This document shows, piece after piece, positions 1 through 6,875 of a stretch of DNA of 12,941 nucleotides (position 1 is the first letter of the stretch; each line of letters begins with the position of its first letter). The stretch spans positions 1-12,941 of the forward strand of contig JANWJA010000077.1 of assembly GCA_025449615.1 (NCBI GenBank), in the 5' to 3' direction. This stretch comes from Methyloceanibacter sp. Its GTDB lineage: Bacteria > Pseudomonadota > Alphaproteobacteria > Rhizobiales > Methyloligellaceae. The notes under the pieces were generated by a model. That model saw only the letters and a list, made by a program, of their open reading frames with translations, was not told the origin of the DNA and made no database searches. The translations under genes and the position numbers were made by a program.

Positions 1-1
1 A

Positions 2-466
2 AGCCGCATGTATGGCGTGGGCAAGATCTCCCGCGCCGCGGAGCGGCTGCTCGACGTCACCTATGAGGCGCTGATGCGCGGAGTCGCCGCCGTGCGTCCC
101 GGCGCCACGACAGGCAATATCGGAGCCGCCATTCAGGCTTATGCCGAGGGCGAGCGCTGCAGCGTGGTGCGTGATTTCTGCGGGCACGGATTGGGGCGCG
201 TGTTCCACGACCGGCCGAATATTCTGCACTATGGCGAGCCCGGCGAAGGCGTGGCGCTGAAGCCCGGCATGTTGTTTACAATCGAGCCCATGATCAATCT
301 CGGCCGGGCGTCGGTTAAAATCCTGTCCGACGGCTGGACCGCGGTAACCCGCGACCGCTCGCTCTCGGCGCAATTCGAGCATACGGTCGGCGTCACGGAG
401 ACCGGCTGTCAGATCTTTACCGCCTCACCGCAAGGCTTGGACCGGCCGCCCCTCCAGATGAAATGA
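2..466 (+). CDS. map: Methionine aminopeptidase type I, 5'-truncated by the window edge
   Basis: Cytosolic metalloprotease that removes the N-terminal Met from nascent proteins. The frame is already open at base 2 and the residues before the first ATG (position 8) still fit the family, so the gene starts outside the window and that ATG is internal. Counting from that ATG, the visible part holds metal ligand His60 in CGHGLG, the substrate-binding His67 in FHD, and metal-ligand glutamates E93 in FTIEPM and E124 in QFEHTVG. This is the normal order in the M24A fold. The two aspartate ligands should lie just upstream, outside the window. The C-terminus is complete and ends in a family-typical way (GLDRP plus a short tail). 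radC begins 10 bp downstream on the same strand, an arrangement seen in many Rhizobiales. I am very sure of the family. Confidence 0.95.
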   Translation, partial: SRMYGVGKISRAAERLLDVTYEALMRGVAAVRPGATTGNIGAAIQAYAEGERCSVVRDFCGHGLGRVFHDRPNILHYGEPGEGVALKPGMLFTIEPMINLGRASVKILSDGWTAVTRDRSLSAQFEHTVGVTETGCQIFTASPQGLDRPPLQMK

Positions 467-476
467 GTCCGGCCGG

Positions 477-1170
477 ATGGGCTTCAAGGACGCGGGCAAG
501 CCACATTATCTCTCACATCGCGAGCGCTCGCGGAAACGCTTTCGCGACGTGGGCGCCGACGCGCTGCCCGATTACGAATTGATCGAGCTGGTGCTGTTTC
601 GTGCCGTGCCAAGGCGCGATACCAAGCCGCTCGCCAAAGTGATCCTGGCGCGGTTCGGCACCTTTGCCGAGGCGATGAACGCGCCTGACGAGCTTCTGAA
701 GAAGTTCCGGGGCTTGGCGAAGCGGCTATCACCGAATTCAAACTGGTCCGGGCGGCGGCTCTCCGGCTTGTCCGCGGGGAGGTGTTGGAGCGCGGCCGGT
801 GCTCGGCTCCTGGAGCCAGGTGCTCGATTATTGCCGCGCATCGATGGGATTCGAGCCCAAGGAGCAATTCCGCATCCTGTTCCTCGACAAGCGCAATCCG
901 ATCATTGCCGATGAGGTGCAGCAGGAGTGCACGGTCGACCACACGCCAGTCTATGTGCGGGAGGTGGTGAAGCGGGCGCTCGAGCTATCGGCGACGGCGA
1001 TCGTGCTCGTGCACAATCATCCGTCGGGGGATCCAACGCCGTCGCGCGCCGATATCGAAATGACCAAGCAGATCGTGCAATCGGCCAAGAATCTCGGCAT
1101 CGTGGTCCATGACCACATCATCGTCGGCAAGCAGGGCCATGCGAGTTTCAGAGGATTGGGGCTGATCTAG
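477..1170 (+). pseudogene. radC: RadC/JAMM-domain protein, interrupted by two frameshifts
   Basis: RadC (UPF0758) family: an N-terminal helix-hairpin-helix-like region and a C-terminal JAMM/MPN metalloprotease-like domain, of uncertain function. The frame from ATG 477 matches through FRGL near 715, then loses homology. The true sequence ([15 protein letters not shown]) continues in another frame from 719, as if one G were missing from GGG in ...ttggcgaa. A second break lies at about 794-795, after GEVLER. From PVLGSW (796 on) the third frame runs to the stop at 1168, consistent with another lost G or two extra bases. The JAMM motif is intact: [14 protein letters not shown] with H at 1012 and 1018. 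Repaired, the protein would be about 231 aa, the normal length. Two usually conserved spots are also altered: a GT dipeptide reads CT (C at 928) and the Pro of the PRE motif is Val (955). This favours real decay, but sequencing error in G runs is not excluded. A GTG at 799 could in principle start the C-terminal domain alone. Confidence 0.85.
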
Positions 1171-1184
1171 AGCTACCGACGGAC

Positions 1185-1844
1185 TCAACACGGACCGCGG
1201 CAGCCGTTCTTTCGAATATCGGCGACGCCATCGGTCAGTGCGGCATAGAGATCGGGGGAATCGCTTTCGATCACGCGGTCGCCGACGAGGTAGAACGGCA
1301 CGCCCTTGATGCCTAACCTGCGAGCCAGGCGCCTGTTCTCCGCGAGCGTGTTAGACACCGAGCGGCTGTCGCTGTCTTTGTCCAGCTTGGCCCGATTGAT
1401 GCCGAGCCCTTTGGCGATGCGCAGCGCGCGATTGCGGGTCATCCTGCCAGGCTCGCTGAACAGAGCATCGTGCAGCTCGAGATATTTGCCCTGCTTCTTT
1501 GCCGCAAGCGCCAATCGCGCGACGCTCTCCGAATCCGCTCCAAGAACGGGGAGCTCCTTTATGACGAGCCTGATCTTGGGATCGTTGGCGATCAGCTTGG
1601 CGACGTCAGGCGCACCTTTTTTGCAGTCGGGACAGTTGTAGTCGGAGAACACAACGACGCTCACGTCACCGTCTTTGTTGCCGGCGACGAAGGAAGATGG
1701 CGTATGGAAGACTTGCTTGGCGAATTCGCCAACCGAGCTTTCCTGCTTCGCCTGGCGTGCCCAATGCTCGTAGCTATAGGCACCTAAGCCGATAACCACC
1801 GCGGCAAGCAGCAGGAAGATAGGGTTTCCGAGGATCCGCACCAC
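1185..1844 (-). CDS. Membrane-anchored DsbA-family thioredoxin-fold protein
   Basis: A 219-aa probable periplasmic thiol-disulfide oxidoreductase or isomerase. Residues about 8-24 form one hydrophobic segment with no clear cleavage site, so it is probably an N-terminal anchor. The domain begins with VSVVVFSDYNCPDC. The redox pair is C71-P-D-C74, and the cis-proline loop is GVP at 181-183, the order seen in DsbA/BdbD-like (COG1651) proteins. The helical insert between them is short. The protein ends with a second cysteine pair, C215-RGP-C219, at the very C-terminus, which is unusual. The start is GTG and another GTG follows directly, so the exact start is uncertain. No good Shine-Dalgarno is visible. 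The gene lies 9 bp after the beta-ketoacyl synthase stop and is probably translated by coupling. It converges on radC with a 14-bp gap and no visible terminator. The fold is secure, but the partner and the direction of thiol transfer are unknown. Confidence 0.85.
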   Translation of the reverse strand: MVRILGNPIFLLLAAVVIGLGAYSYEHWARQAKQESSVGEFAKQVFHTPSSFVAGNKDGDVSVVVFSDYNCPDCKKGAPDVAKLIANDPKIRLVIKELPVLGADSESVARLALAAKKQGKYLELHDALFSEPGRMTRNRALRIAKGLGINRAKLDKDSDSRSVSNTLAENRRLARRLGIKGVPFYLVGDRVIESDSPDLYAALTDGVADIRKNGCRGPC

Positions 1845-1853
1845 AAAAGTGGT
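1840..1853 (-). other. Short perfect hairpin over the thioredoxin-gene start
   Basis: In the - strand transcript, ACCAC-TTTT-GTGGT forms a 5-bp stem with a TTTT loop. The GTG start of the thioredoxin-fold gene (1844) lies in the 3' arm, directly after the synthase stop codon (TAA at 1856-1854). It could limit initiation unless ribosomes arrive from the upstream gene. The stem is short and may be chance. Confidence 0.35.
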
Positions 1854-3092
1854 TTAGCCGGGTGGCGGCCCGAAGACCAGCACGGCGTTAAGGCCGCCGA
1901 AGGCGAAGGAATTCGACATCGCGTAGGTTACGGCGCGCTTCTTGCCGATATTCGCCGTGTAATCGAGATCGCATTCGGGGTCCGGCTCATTGAGCCCCAA
2001 GGTGCAGGGAACAAAACCCTCCTCCATGGCTTTCAGGGCCGCCACGGCCTCGATGCCGCCGCCGGCGCCCAGGCAATGGCCGTGCATGGATTTGGTCGAG
2101 GAGATCGAAAGCTTGTTGGCATCGGCACCAAATACACGCTTGATGGCATTGGTTTCGTTGATGTCGTTCACCATGGTCGCGGTGCCGTGCGCATTGATGT
2201 AATCGATCTCGGAGGGCGAGAGTCTGGCATCGTCGAGCGCCATCTGCATCGCCATGGAGGCACCATCGATCGAGGGATTGACCATGTCGGCGGCATCTGC
2301 CGTCATGCCGTAGCCCATCAATTCGGCGTAGATCGGAGCGCCGCGCTCCTTGGCGCGCTCATATTCTTCGAGCATCAGGATACCGGCGCCCTCCGCGAGA
2401 ACCGTGCCGTTGCGGTTCTTGGCGAAGGGCCAGAGTCCGTCGGGGCTCAAGACGCGCATCGCCTGCCAAGCGCGGGTCGCGCCCCAGTTCAGCGAGGCTT
2501 CGGCCGCGCCGGCGAGGCCGCGATCAACGAGGCCCTCGCGAATCATCCGATAGGTCAAGCCGATGGCATGGGTCGCGGTCGAGCAGGCGCTCACCACGCC
2601 GAAGGTCGGGCCTTTGATGCCGTGATCGATGCTGACATGGGCGGAAGCCGAACTGCCGATAGATTTCAGAAGGGTGAGCGGATGGGTGGCGCGCTTATTC
2701 TCCTTGAACAGCATCTTATAGGAGAATTCGAGCGTGGTCAGGCCGCCAACGCCGGAGCCGATGATGCAGGCCGAACGATAGGCGTCTTGGTCGTTGATCG
2801 GCGTCTCGAGCTTCGACATGGCCACGGCTTCTTGCGCCGCACAGCCCGCATATTGCGAGTATTTGTCGGCAAGCATCAGCGCCTTGCTTTTAAGTCTCTC
2901 CTTCGGATCGAAATCCGGCACCTCACCAGCAATGGTGATGTACAGCTCCTCGGTCGAGAAACTCTGCACCTGGCGGATGCCGCATTCGCCGTTCTTGAGC
3001 GCGGTCCAAAACCGGCCAACGCCGGTTCCCAAAGGGGTAACCACGCCTTTGCCCGTGACGACGACGCGCCGGCGACCATTAGACTGTGTCAT
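1854..3092 (-). CDS. Beta-ketoacyl-ACP synthase (KAS I/II family), stand-alone, FabF/NodE-like
   Basis: A 412-aa condensing enzyme that joins a malonyl-ACP-derived C2 unit to an acyl chain, in the cytosol. The thiolase-fold residues are all present: nucleophile C170 in VVSACSTATH, H302 in NAHGTAT, K334 in STKS and H339 in MHGHCLGAGGG, with the glycine-rich FAFGGLN near the C-terminus. Length equals the FabF norm. An additional His (H337) stands two residues before the catalytic His, where housekeeping FabF usually has Thr (KSMTGH). The gene follows a divergent ACP gene by 69 bp on the same strand and precedes the thioredoxin-fold gene by 9 bp. No FabG, FabZ or FabD is adjacent, so the pair must borrow the general fatty-acid enzymes or extend a special acyl chain, as NodE does with NodF. 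The ATG at 3092 is the best start: an in-frame stop lies at 3108-3110, and no strong ribosome site is seen. The enzyme class is certain. The product is not known, so no gene symbol is assigned. Confidence 0.92.
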   Translation of the reverse strand: MTQSNGRRRVVVTGKGVVTPLGTGVGRFWTALKNGECGIRQVQSFSTEELYITIAGEVPDFDPKERLKSKALMLADKYSQYAGCAAQEAVAMSKLETPINDQDAYRSACIIGSGVGGLTTLEFSYKMLFKENKRATHPLTLLKSIGSSASAHVSIDHGIKGPTFGVVSACSTATHAIGLTYRMIREGLVDRGLAGAAEASLNWGATRAWQAMRVLSPDGLWPFAKNRNGTVLAEGAGILMLEEYERAKERGAPIYAELMGYGMTADAADMVNPSIDGASMAMQMALDDARLSPSEIDYINAHGTATMVNDINETNAIKRVFGADANKLSISSTKSMHGHCLGAGGGIEAVAALKAMEEGFVPCTLGLNEPDPECDLDYTANIGKKRAVTYAMSNSFAFGGLNAVLVFGPPPG

Positions 3093-3161
3093 ATGTTGAT
3101 AAGCCCGTTACTCCAGGACCATTGCTAAAGCGCCTAGGAAAGCCCCGAGCGAAGCGGCTGA

Positions 3162-3422
3162 TCAGGCAGCTGCGTTGTTGCTGTTGATGATGCTCTTAAC
3201 GCGATCGACGACGGATCCAACCGTCGCGAAGGCCTCGACTTCCTCATTGGCATTATAGGGAATCTCGATGCCAAAGGTATCCTCAATATCGAAAACGATC
3301 ACAGCAAGATCAAGAGACTCAATTTCAAGCTCGCTCAAAGGGGTCTCAAGGGTGACAGCCTTCGAGGGGTCTTTCATGTTCTTGCGCAGAATCTCGATGA
3401 TCTTGGTAGCCACATCATCCAT
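3162..3422 (-). CDS. Divergent acyl carrier protein
   Basis: An 86-aa acidic four-helix carrier protein that would hold acyl chains on a 4'-phosphopantetheine arm at S36. The site reads ELEIESLDLA: the Asp of the canonical DSL motif is replaced by Glu, while the helix II pattern (LAVIVFDIEDTFGIEIP) is typical of the family. The C-terminal tail is Asn/Ala-rich. Housekeeping AcpP is usually about 78 aa, with DSLDxVE after the serine. This protein therefore looks specialised and probably serves the synthase encoded 69 bp downstream. It is shorter than AcpXL and lacks its typical sequence. The start is firmly set by ATG 3422 with a good ribosome-binding site (3427-3434). It heads the leftward unit ACP, synthase, thioredoxin-fold protein and is divergent from fadD. 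Confidence 0.92.
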   Translation of the reverse strand: MDDVATKIIEILRKNMKDPSKAVTLETPLSELEIESLDLAVIVFDIEDTFGIEIPYNANEEVEAFATVGSVVDRVKSIINSNNAAA

Positions 3423-3426
3423 ATCG

Positions 3427-3434
3427 CTCTCCCT
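3427..3434 (-). promoter_or_regulatory. Shine-Dalgarno of the ACP gene
   Basis: On the - strand AGGGAGAG stands 4 nt before the ATG at 3422. It fixes the ACP start and is the only strong ribosome site in this three-gene unit. Confidence 0.8.
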
Positions 3435-3562
3435 GCCCCCAGATTTACGGGGTCCTTGTCCGATAGTCCCTCAGCTAGGTTGCGGTCCATTTGAGGGCAA
3501 GCTGGGGCTTGAAATAGACTTAAAAACTGGTCGAGTCCACCCGGCGCTTGTCCCAATTCGAT

Positions 3563-3591
3563 TTGACAGCAATCCTCTCATTACGAATAAA
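3563..3591 (+). promoter_or_regulatory. Candidate sigma-70 promoter for fadD
   Basis: TTGACA (3563-3568), a perfect -35 box, is followed after 17 bp by AATAAA (3586-3591), 4 of 6 matches to TATAAT. Transcription would start near 3598 and give a leader of about 200 nt before fadD. Spacing and -35 are ideal, but this is only a sequence match. Confidence 0.5.
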
Positions 3592-3661
3592 ATTGGCGCT
3601 TTTTGGCCTTTTCGTGCCTCGTCCTTCCCACCATCGCATTGGAATCCTAAAGAGGGGTAGA

Positions 3662-3748
3662 CAGAGGCAGAGCACCGCTCCGCGTGGTATATGATTTCGC
3701 AACAGGCGGCGAACAAGAGAATATGCGGCCAAATGCCTCTGAGGAGCG
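3662..3748 (+). other. Complementary arms in the presumed fadD leader
   Basis: CAGAGGCA (3662-3669) is the exact reverse complement of TGCCTCTG (3734-3741). CGCTCC (3676-3681) is the reverse complement of GGAGCG (3743-3748). The two pairings interlock like a pseudoknot, so they may exclude one another or form a bent fold. An 8-bp pairing in a region of this size can arise by chance. Confidence 0.2.
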
Positions 3749-3801
3749 CCAATTCCATAACGCGTCGCGGCAGCCGGTAGAATACCAATAGGTTCAATGG
3801 C

Positions 3802-5547
3802 ATGGCAGAGGTCTCGGGCTCGCCCCGCGCAACACGTGTCGAAGGTGGTAGGGAGCCGCAAGCTGCCCATCCCTGGTTGAAATCCTATCCAAAAGGCGTC
3901 GATTGGCAGCAGAGCTTCGAACCGAAGCTGCTGGGCGACTTGCTCGATTCGGCGGTTTCGGCGCACGGACCTCGCCCTTGCATCTATTTCATGGGCAAGC
4001 GGACCACCTATCAAGAGCTCGGCGCCCTCAGCGATCGAGTGGCTAAAGGCTTGCAGGCCTTGGGCGTGGGACCGGGCGTCAAGGTGGGGCTGTTACTCCC
4101 CAATGCCCCGACGGTGCCCGTCTTTTACTATGGGGTGCTGAAGGCCGGCGGAACCGTCGTCAATTTCAATCCGCTCTACAGCCTCGAAGAGATCGAGTTC
4201 CAAATCCGCGACAGCGGCACTGAGATCATGGTCACGCTCGATCTCGAGCTCACCTTCGACAAGATCGAGGCCATGTTGAAACGAGGGGTGCTCCGGCACG
4301 CCGCCGTGGCAAGCTTCGCGTCGCAGCTGCCGCAGCTTAAAGCCATAGGCCTCAAGCTTACCCGCGGTCCCCGGCTTGCCGCGCCGGAGAAATCGCCGGA
4401 ACGGCAGAAGATCGTCTTAGAGTCCGAGCTCACGGCGAACGACGGAGGCTACCAGCGTCCTGGCATCAAACCGGACGCGATCGCGGTACTGCAATATACC
4501 GGCGGCACCACCGGCACGCCCAAAGCCGCGATGCTGACCCACGCCAATGTCTCTATCAACGCCGCGCAAATCACGGCCTGGATGAATCGCAAGCCCGCCG
4601 AAAACGACCGCGTGCTCGGCGTGCTGCCGCTGTTCCACGTCTTCGCCATGACCGGGGTCATGAACCTCGGCATCACTCAAGGCATGGAGATCATCCTCGT
4701 GCCTAAGTTCGAGCTGATCGACACGCTGAAGCTGATCGGGAAATTGCGCCCGACCGTCATGCCGGGCGTGCCGACGCTGTTCAATGCGATCATGCGTTAT
4801 CCGCATATCAGCAATTACGACATCAGCTCGCTCGAATTCTGCTTGAGCGGCGGCGCTCCGCTTCCCATTGAGGTGAAGCGCGGGTTTGAGGCGCTGGCCG
4901 GCTGTCATCTGGTGGAAGGTTACGGTTTGAGCGAGACCTCGCCAGTGGCGACGTGCAACCCGCTCGACCGCGAGCCGAAAGAAGGCTCGATCGGACTTCC
5001 CCTGCCCGGTACTGAAATCTCGATCCGCTCGCTCGACGATGCTTCGGTGGAAATGCAAATCGGTGAGGTCGGGGAAGTTTGCATCGCGGGCCCGCAAGTC
5101 ATGCCCGGCTACTGGAACAAGCAGGAAGAGACCGACGCGTCGTTCTCAGGTCGCTTCTTCCGCACTGGCGATGTCGGCTATATGGATGAGGAGGGCTTCG
5201 TGTTCATCGTCGATCGCATCAAGGACATGATCAACTGCTCCGGGTTCAAGGTCTATCCGCGCCGGATCGAGGAAGCGCTTTACGAGCATCCGGCGGTCGC
5301 CGAGGTGACGGTGATCGGCATTCCAGACCCCTATCGCGGTGAGGCGCCGAAGGCCTTCGTCAAGTTAAGAGAAGGCTCACAAGCAAGCGAAGGCGAGCTG
5401 ATCGAGTATCTCAAGGAGAGATTCTCCAAGATCGAGCTTCCGGCCGAGATCGAGTTCCGCGACGAGCTGCCGAAAACCATGGTCGGCAAGCTGTCGAAGA
5501 AGGAGCTCCGGGCCGCGCATAGCTGGCAGCCGAAGCGCGAAACGTGA
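3802..5547 (+). CDS. fadD: Long-chain fatty-acid--CoA ligase (FadD-type)
   Basis: A 581-aa adenylate-forming enzyme that turns free fatty acids, ATP and CoA into acyl-CoA at the inner face of the membrane, the entry step of beta-oxidation. Motifs in order: the P-loop YTGGTTGTPK at 232-241; VEGYGLSET at 371-379; TGD at 455-457; DRIKDMI at 471-477 followed by the fatty-acyl-CoA-synthetase-type SGFKVYPRRIEEAL; and the C-terminal catalytic Lys563 in VGKLSKKELR. The length is slightly above E. coli FadD. The only in-frame start after the stop at 3778-3780 is ATG 3802, so the start is secure, although the ribosome site is weak (AGG at 3790-3792). It is divergent from the ACP unit and converges on the DUF2147 gene. 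With fadE, fadJ and fadI to the right it completes a fatty-acid degradation set. Chain-length preference cannot be read from the sequence. Confidence 0.93.
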   Translation: MAEVSGSPRATRVEGGREPQAAHPWLKSYPKGVDWQQSFEPKLLGDLLDSAVSAHGPRPCIYFMGKRTTYQELGALSDRVAKGLQALGVGPGVKVGLLLPNAPTVPVFYYGVLKAGGTVVNFNPLYSLEEIEFQIRDSGTEIMVTLDLELTFDKIEAMLKRGVLRHAAVASFASQLPQLKAIGLKLTRGPRLAAPEKSPERQKIVLESELTANDGGYQRPGIKPDAIAVLQYTGGTTGTPKAAMLTHANVSINAAQITAWMNRKPAENDRVLGVLPLFHVFAMTGVMNLGITQGMEIILVPKFELIDTLKLIGKLRPTVMPGVPTLFNAIMRYPHISNYDISSLEFCLSGGAPLPIEVKRGFEALAGCHLVEGYGLSETSPVATCNPLDREPKEGSIGLPLPGTEISIRSLDDASVEMQIGEVGEVCIAGPQVMPGYWNKQEETDASFSGRFFRTGDVGYMDEEGFVFIVDRIKDMINCSGFKVYPRRIEEALYEHPAVAEVTVIGIPDPYRGEAPKAFVKLREGSQASEGELIEYLKERFSKIELPAEIEFRDELPKTMVGKLSKKELRAAHSWQPKRET

Positions 5548-5659
5548 CCTATCGCAAATACCGAGCAATCCGCTACGCGATCAGCATAGCAGATTGGCCC
5601 CCGTTCACGCGTGGGTCTAGCGCTCTACAACCGGGCTTAGCCCTAGGGAGTGCCGGCGG
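5548..5659. other. Convergent spacer between fadD and the DUF2147 gene
   Basis: 112 bp where two genes end face to face. It contains the small hairpin GGGC-TTA-GCCC (5633-5643) and an 8-bp palindrome CACGCGTG (5606-5613). Neither is followed by a T run in either direction, so no intrinsic terminator can be claimed. Confidence 0.4.
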
Positions 5660-6748
5660 TTACGGACGCTGCAGCCAGGGTAGATCTTCTCTCTTCTTTT
5701 CCACCCTAGGCTTGGGTTTTGCGACGGGAGCAGCCGCCACCGTCGTATCGGCTTCAGCCGTGGTCTCTGGCTTTGGCTTTGGAGCGGGCTTGGTAGCAAC
5801 CGGGACCGGAGCACTCGTGCCATTGGCAACAGGGGCTTGCGCCTTCGGTTTCGCTTCGGGCTTTAGCGCGGGCAAAGGCACCTGGGCAGTCTCTGCACCG
5901 TCTTCAGCGTTAGCATCGTCGGTGTCGGTGTCAGCCTTCTCCGCCGCAGAATGGGCGGTCATTGCGAACATGCTGGACGGGGTCTGACTGCTGAACAAGG
6001 GTGCAGGTTCTGGCGCCGCCGAAGTGGTGACAATGCCATAACCCTCATGCGCGTCGTGGCCTCGTGGCACTTCCGGTGTGAAAGCTTGCGGCTTCGCTTC
6101 GACGCTGGCGGCGGGAAGCGGATCGCTGATGTCCGGCGCGCCGCCCACGCTCGCCTGAATTTCATGCACAGGCTTGGCTTGAGGCTTCGGCTCAGGCGCG
6201 CTCACCGGCGTTGGCTGGGCCGCAGCGCTGGGGGCTTCCGGTGCCGGCGTCGCCTTGGCCTCGATCTGCTTTTCCTCAGGCATCGCCTCGGGCTCCGGCT
6301 TGGTATCGAGCTTCGATCGGGTCCAGGCCTTCTCGCCGCAGAGCAGCCAAGCCTTGCAGCCGCGAAGCACGATGGTCTTGCTCGAGGCGAGTGTGATCTT
6401 CACCTCGGTATAGACGTGGCCTTCCTCGGGATTATAGACGTTGCCGACCCAGACACCCGGGCCAGCCGGATTCATATTGCCGAACAGCGGCATGCCGAGG
6501 ATCGGCCGGTCGCGCATCGAAGTAATTTCATTGCGCACGTCGTGCAGCGGTTTGCCTTTAGAGTCGTTCGGGTCTTTCAACCAGACGATCTTGGCGCAAA
6601 TGCCCTTGCCGCATTTCGTGACTTCCATCTTGGCCGAGCCAACGTCGTTCAGCCAGATGCCGGAAGGATCGGAGGCAGCGTGAGATGGGGTGGCAGTGAA
6701 CGCGAGAGCCGCAAAGCCCAGCGTCGAAAGGAACATGCGATGCTTCAT
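5660..6748 (-). CDS. Exported DUF2147-domain protein with long Pro/Ala/Lys-rich tail
   Basis: A 362-aa secreted or periplasmic protein of unknown function. Start: ATG 6748 is chosen over the GTG at 6754 because AGGAGGT (6759-6753) lies 4 nt before that ATG and overlaps the GTG. Residues 1-24 form a Sec signal peptide ending SHA, with AA-type cleavage before ASDPSG. Residues about 27-146 form the DUF2147 domain: GIWL near the start, CGKGICAKIVWL, LGMPLFGNM, NVYNPEEGHVYTEVKI and a closing AWTRSK. Four cysteines (C46, C51, C131, C137) could form two disulfides. From about 148 to the end the chain is low-complexity, rich in Pro, Ala, Lys and Glu with KPxxKP repeats. An acidic patch lies near 272-286, and the protein ends DLPWLQRP. 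The tail resembles periplasm-spanning linkers such as TonB's but has no lipobox or membrane segment. It follows the thiolase gene by about 127 bp on the same strand, so it may be co-transcribed or have its own promoter. Confidence 0.88.
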   Translation of the reverse strand: MKHRMFLSTLGFAALAFTATPSHAASDPSGIWLNDVGSAKMEVTKCGKGICAKIVWLKDPNDSKGKPLHDVRNEITSMRDRPILGMPLFGNMNPAGPGVWVGNVYNPEEGHVYTEVKITLASSKTIVLRGCKAWLLCGEKAWTRSKLDTKPEPEAMPEEKQIEAKATPAPEAPSAAAQPTPVSAPEPKPQAKPVHEIQASVGGAPDISDPLPAASVEAKPQAFTPEVPRGHDAHEGYGIVTTSAAPEPAPLFSSQTPSSMFAMTAHSAAEKADTDTDDANAEDGAETAQVPLPALKPEAKPKAQAPVANGTSAPVPVATKPAPKPKPETTAEADTTVAAAPVAKPKPRVEKKREDLPWLQRP

Positions 6749-6752
6749 GAGC

Positions 6753-6759
6753 ACCTCCT
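6753..6759 (-). promoter_or_regulatory. Strong Shine-Dalgarno deciding the DUF2147 start
   Basis: AGGAGGT on the - strand, 4 nt before ATG 6748. It overlaps the alternative GTG at 6754, so the GTG is unlikely to be the start. Confidence 0.85.
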
Positions 6760-6875
6760 CACTAAGTCATCCACGGCGCCCGCGACGCCGTGCGTGTTTG
6801 CCTCTCGCCCCCTGTCCCCTAATAGGCCTTTTCGGCCCTTTATAACATTCATATCATTCGGTTTGGAACGCATGG
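6760..6875 (-). other. Spacer between fadI and the DUF2147 gene, with hairpin and -10-like box
   Basis: On the - strand an A+T-rich stretch holds TATAAA (6844-6839), a possible -10 box without a good -35 partner. It is followed by GGCC-GAAAA-GGCC (6837-6825), a 4-bp stem. The hairpin is too weak and lacks a U run, so it is not a clear terminator. The spacer fits either read-through from fadI or a weak separate promoter. Confidence 0.3.

Larger units (their letters stand above)
3423..3801. other. Divergent intergenic region between ACP and fadD
   Basis: A 379-bp stretch with no believable gene, more A+T-rich than its flanks around 3515-3605. It should hold the control sites of the leftward ACP unit and rightward fadD. 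A rightward promoter candidate is at 3563-3591. I found no convincing -35/-10 pair for the ACP direction. Short reading frames that cross it look like extensions or shadows of flanking frames. Confidence 0.7.

Noticed and set aside
799..1170. An independent short JAMM protein starting at GTG 799
   Set aside because: The upstream frames clearly hold the missing N-terminal part of the same RadC, so a broken gene is the simpler reading. No ribosome site precedes the GTG.
2076..3128. 350-aa open frame on the + strand opposite the ketosynthase
   Set aside because: The complementary strand encodes a complete ketosynthase with all catalytic residues. This frame is Gly/Arg/His-rich and shows no domain.
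5633..5643. GGGC-TTA-GCCC as a terminator between fadD and the DUF2147 gene
   Set aside because: The stem is only 4 bp with no T run on either strand.
6749..6754. GTG at 6754 as start of the DUF2147 gene
   Set aside because: This GTG overlaps the AGGAGGT ribosome-binding site that serves ATG 6748.
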